Source: Campylobacteraceae bacterium (GTDB lineage Bacteria > Campylobacterota > Campylobacteria > Campylobacterales > Sulfurospirillaceae). Taken from it: a DNA stretch of 64,000 nt. This document shows positions 63,030 to 64,000 of this stretch, in pieces. Below the pieces are notes generated by a model that was given only the letters and a program-made list of their open reading frames with translations, was not told the DNA's origin and made no database searches. A program made the translations under genes and the position numbers. Every line of letters begins with the position of its first letter. Positions within the stretch are counted from its first letter, which is position 1. Where the stretch lies: the NCBI GenBank assembly GCA_027050775.1, contig JALUBH010000025.1:1-64000 (forward strand). The letters are read 5' to 3'.

Positions 63030-64000
63030 TCATATTTCTTTGAGTTCTTTAAAAATTTGAAATGAAATGTTTAATTTTGTATCCAAAGAGATATTTTTTT
63101 CACCCTTTTTACTGATAAGTGTTATTTCATTTCGTTCACTTCCAAAGCTATTATATTGATTTAGTATATTTAGACAAACTGCATCAAGATTTTTATCTCT
63201 TAGCATATTTTTTGCGTTTTTTAGAGCATTACTTTCATCAAACTCGGCTTTAAAACCTATGGCTTTTATCCCGTTTTTTTCTATATCTTTTAAAATATCT
63301 CTATTTTTTATGAGTTCTAGAGAAAAACTATCTCCTAGCTTCTCTTTTTTTAATTTTCCGCTAAATTCTTTCTTGCAGATATAGTCACTTACAGCCGCAA
63401 CCATCAGCAAGTAACTCCCTTTCTTTAGATTCTTCTTTAGTGCAATATATATATCATTTGAATTTTGAGCAGGTATAATTTTTATCTCATTTGGAAGATC
63501 TTCCATCTCTTTGGTGCTGATAAAAGTTACTTTTGCACCATTATAATAAGCTGCCAAAGCAAGGGATTTTGCCATTTTCCCACTTGAGTTGTTGCTTATA
63601 TATCTGACATCATCTATCTTCTCCTTTGTTCCACCGCCAGTTATAACAATGTCTCTATTTTTCCAGAAATCATCACTTAAAAGAGATGAACAAATTTTGA
63701 AATATATTTGCTTTGGATCTGCCATCGCCCCTATGCCTTTGTCATTGCAAGCTAAAAGTTTATTTTCTGCCTCTATGACTTCATATCCAAAACTTTTAAG
63801 CTTTTGCATTGACTCCTGAGTCCCAGGATGCAACAGCATGTTTGTATTTGCGGATGGGGCTATGAGAATTTTTTTATTGAAAGCCAAAAGAGTTTGTAGT
63901 AAAAGATTGTCTGCTATTCCATTTGCTATCTTATTTATACTGTTCGCGGTAATTGGCGCTATTATAAAGATATCAGCCCACTTGCCTATATGTATATGAT
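63030..64000 (-). CDS. coaBC: CoaBC: phosphopantothenoylcysteine decarboxylase/synthetase (partial, 5' end outside window)
   Basis: Bifunctional coenzyme A enzyme. The part seen begins in the CoaC (decarboxylase) half: HIHIGKWADIFIIAPITANS and INKIANGIADNLL at 64000-63900. A CoaB (synthetase) half follows, with ITGGGTKEKIDDVRYISNNSSG and VAAVSDY. About 320 residues are in the window, and the N-terminus lies past position 64000. A TTG at 63887 is not the true start because the reading frame and homology continue upstream. It precedes uppS. Confidence 0.93.
   Translation of the reverse strand, partial: HIHIGKWADIFIIAPITANSINKIANGIADNLLLQTLLAFNKKILIAPSANTNMLLHPGTQESMQKLKSFGYEVIEAENKLLACNDKGIGAMADPKQIYFKICSSLLSDDFWKNRDIVITGGGTKEKIDDVRYISNNSSGKMAKSLALAAYYNGAKVTFISTKEMEDLPNEIKIIPAQNSNDIYIALKKNLKKGSYLLMVAAVSDYICKKEFSGKLKKEKLGDSFSLELIKNRDILKDIEKNGIKAIGFKAEFDESNALKNAKNMLRDKNLDAVCLNILNQYNSFGSERNEITLISKKGEKNISLDTKLNISFQIFKELKEI

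Noticed and set aside
63887-63889. TTG as the start of the coenzyme A gene
   Set aside because: The frame and CoaC homology (ITANS, IANGIADNLL) continue upstream to the window end, so the gene is simply cut by the boundary.

Overview
The window is AT-rich (about one-third G+C by eye), gene-dense bacterial chromosome. It looks like a Campylobacterota (Epsilonproteobacteria) genome. Evidence for this is atpB lying apart from the other ATP synthase genes, a FlgJ without a muramidase domain, a CoaBC/UppS/PilD/LptG/TruA block, a pseudo-dihydroorotase, frequent TTG and GTG starts, and -24/-12 (sigma-54) and FliA (sigma-28) flagellar promoters. The metabolic content (superoxide reductase, many transport and signalling genes, amino-acid catabolism) suggests a free-living Sulfurimonas/Sulfurovum-type organism more than a host-restricted Helicobacter. 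The genus is inference. No tRNA, rRNA operon, CRISPR array, insertion sequence or prophage was seen. The one clear RNA gene is rnpB.

Layout. 0.1-5.5 kb: ABC-F ATPase Uup, a GGDEF/EAL protein, an M48 protease and prmC. 5.6-9.5 kb: a leftward division block (PpiD-like foldase, ftsA, ftsZ). 9.6-16.1 kb: bioA, a class II aldolase-like protein lacking metal ligands, then rsmH, an FtsL-like gene, a tandem palindromic repeat array and an RND transporter. 16-24 kb: a chemoreceptor, a superoxide reductase, an HdrB-like pair, truD (apparently starting at ATC), rnpB, a methyltransferase and a DMT permease, a possible MITE-like inverted-repeat element, and small genes. 24.1-35.2 kb: a leftward arylpyruvate/arylacetate block (iorA, iorB, two paaK, an ACT protein, an aldo/keto reductase) divergent from livKHMGF. 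35.2-38.6 kb: flaG-fliD-fliS plus a FliT-like ORF, and rsmD. 38.7-45.0 kb: pstSCAB-phoU-phoB-phoR behind a Pho-box-like repeat. 45.1-49.0 kb: flgI-flgJ (sigma-54) and flgM-flgN-like-flgK (sigma-28). 49.0-53.0 kb: an orphan ABC permease, a TIGR02757 protein, and an AraC regulator divergent from tnaA. 53.0-59.8 kb: atpB, gatB, a K+ channel with a TrkA-N partner, gpsA and pseudo-dihydroorotase. 59.8-64.0 kb: leftward truA, lptG-like, pilD, uppS and a CoaBC cut by the window end.

How the genes work together. The Liv ABC system, IorAB, two PaaK paralogues, the ACT protein and tryptophanase suggest uptake and catabolism of aromatic (and perhaps branched) amino acids, giving arylacetyl-CoA, reduced ferredoxin and indole. 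The pst-pho genes form one phosphate-scavenging and signalling unit. The two flagellar clusters show the usual order, with the anti-sigma factor and hook-associated/filament-cap genes under sigma-28.

Most unusual signals. (1) A dispersed element with a 23-nt hairpin whose stem sequence changes with compensation between copies: three tandem copies at 12.76-13.0 kb and one inverted copy at 26.95 kb. (2) A perfect terminator-like palindrome inside rsmD that shares its CTCTACATGTAGAG core, reading frame and encoded S-T-C-R tetrapeptide with a palindrome inside prmC. (3) An ATC start for truD. (4) A roughly 116-bp element bounded by 20-bp inverted repeats at 23.26 kb. These come from reading the sequence; database novelty could not be tested.
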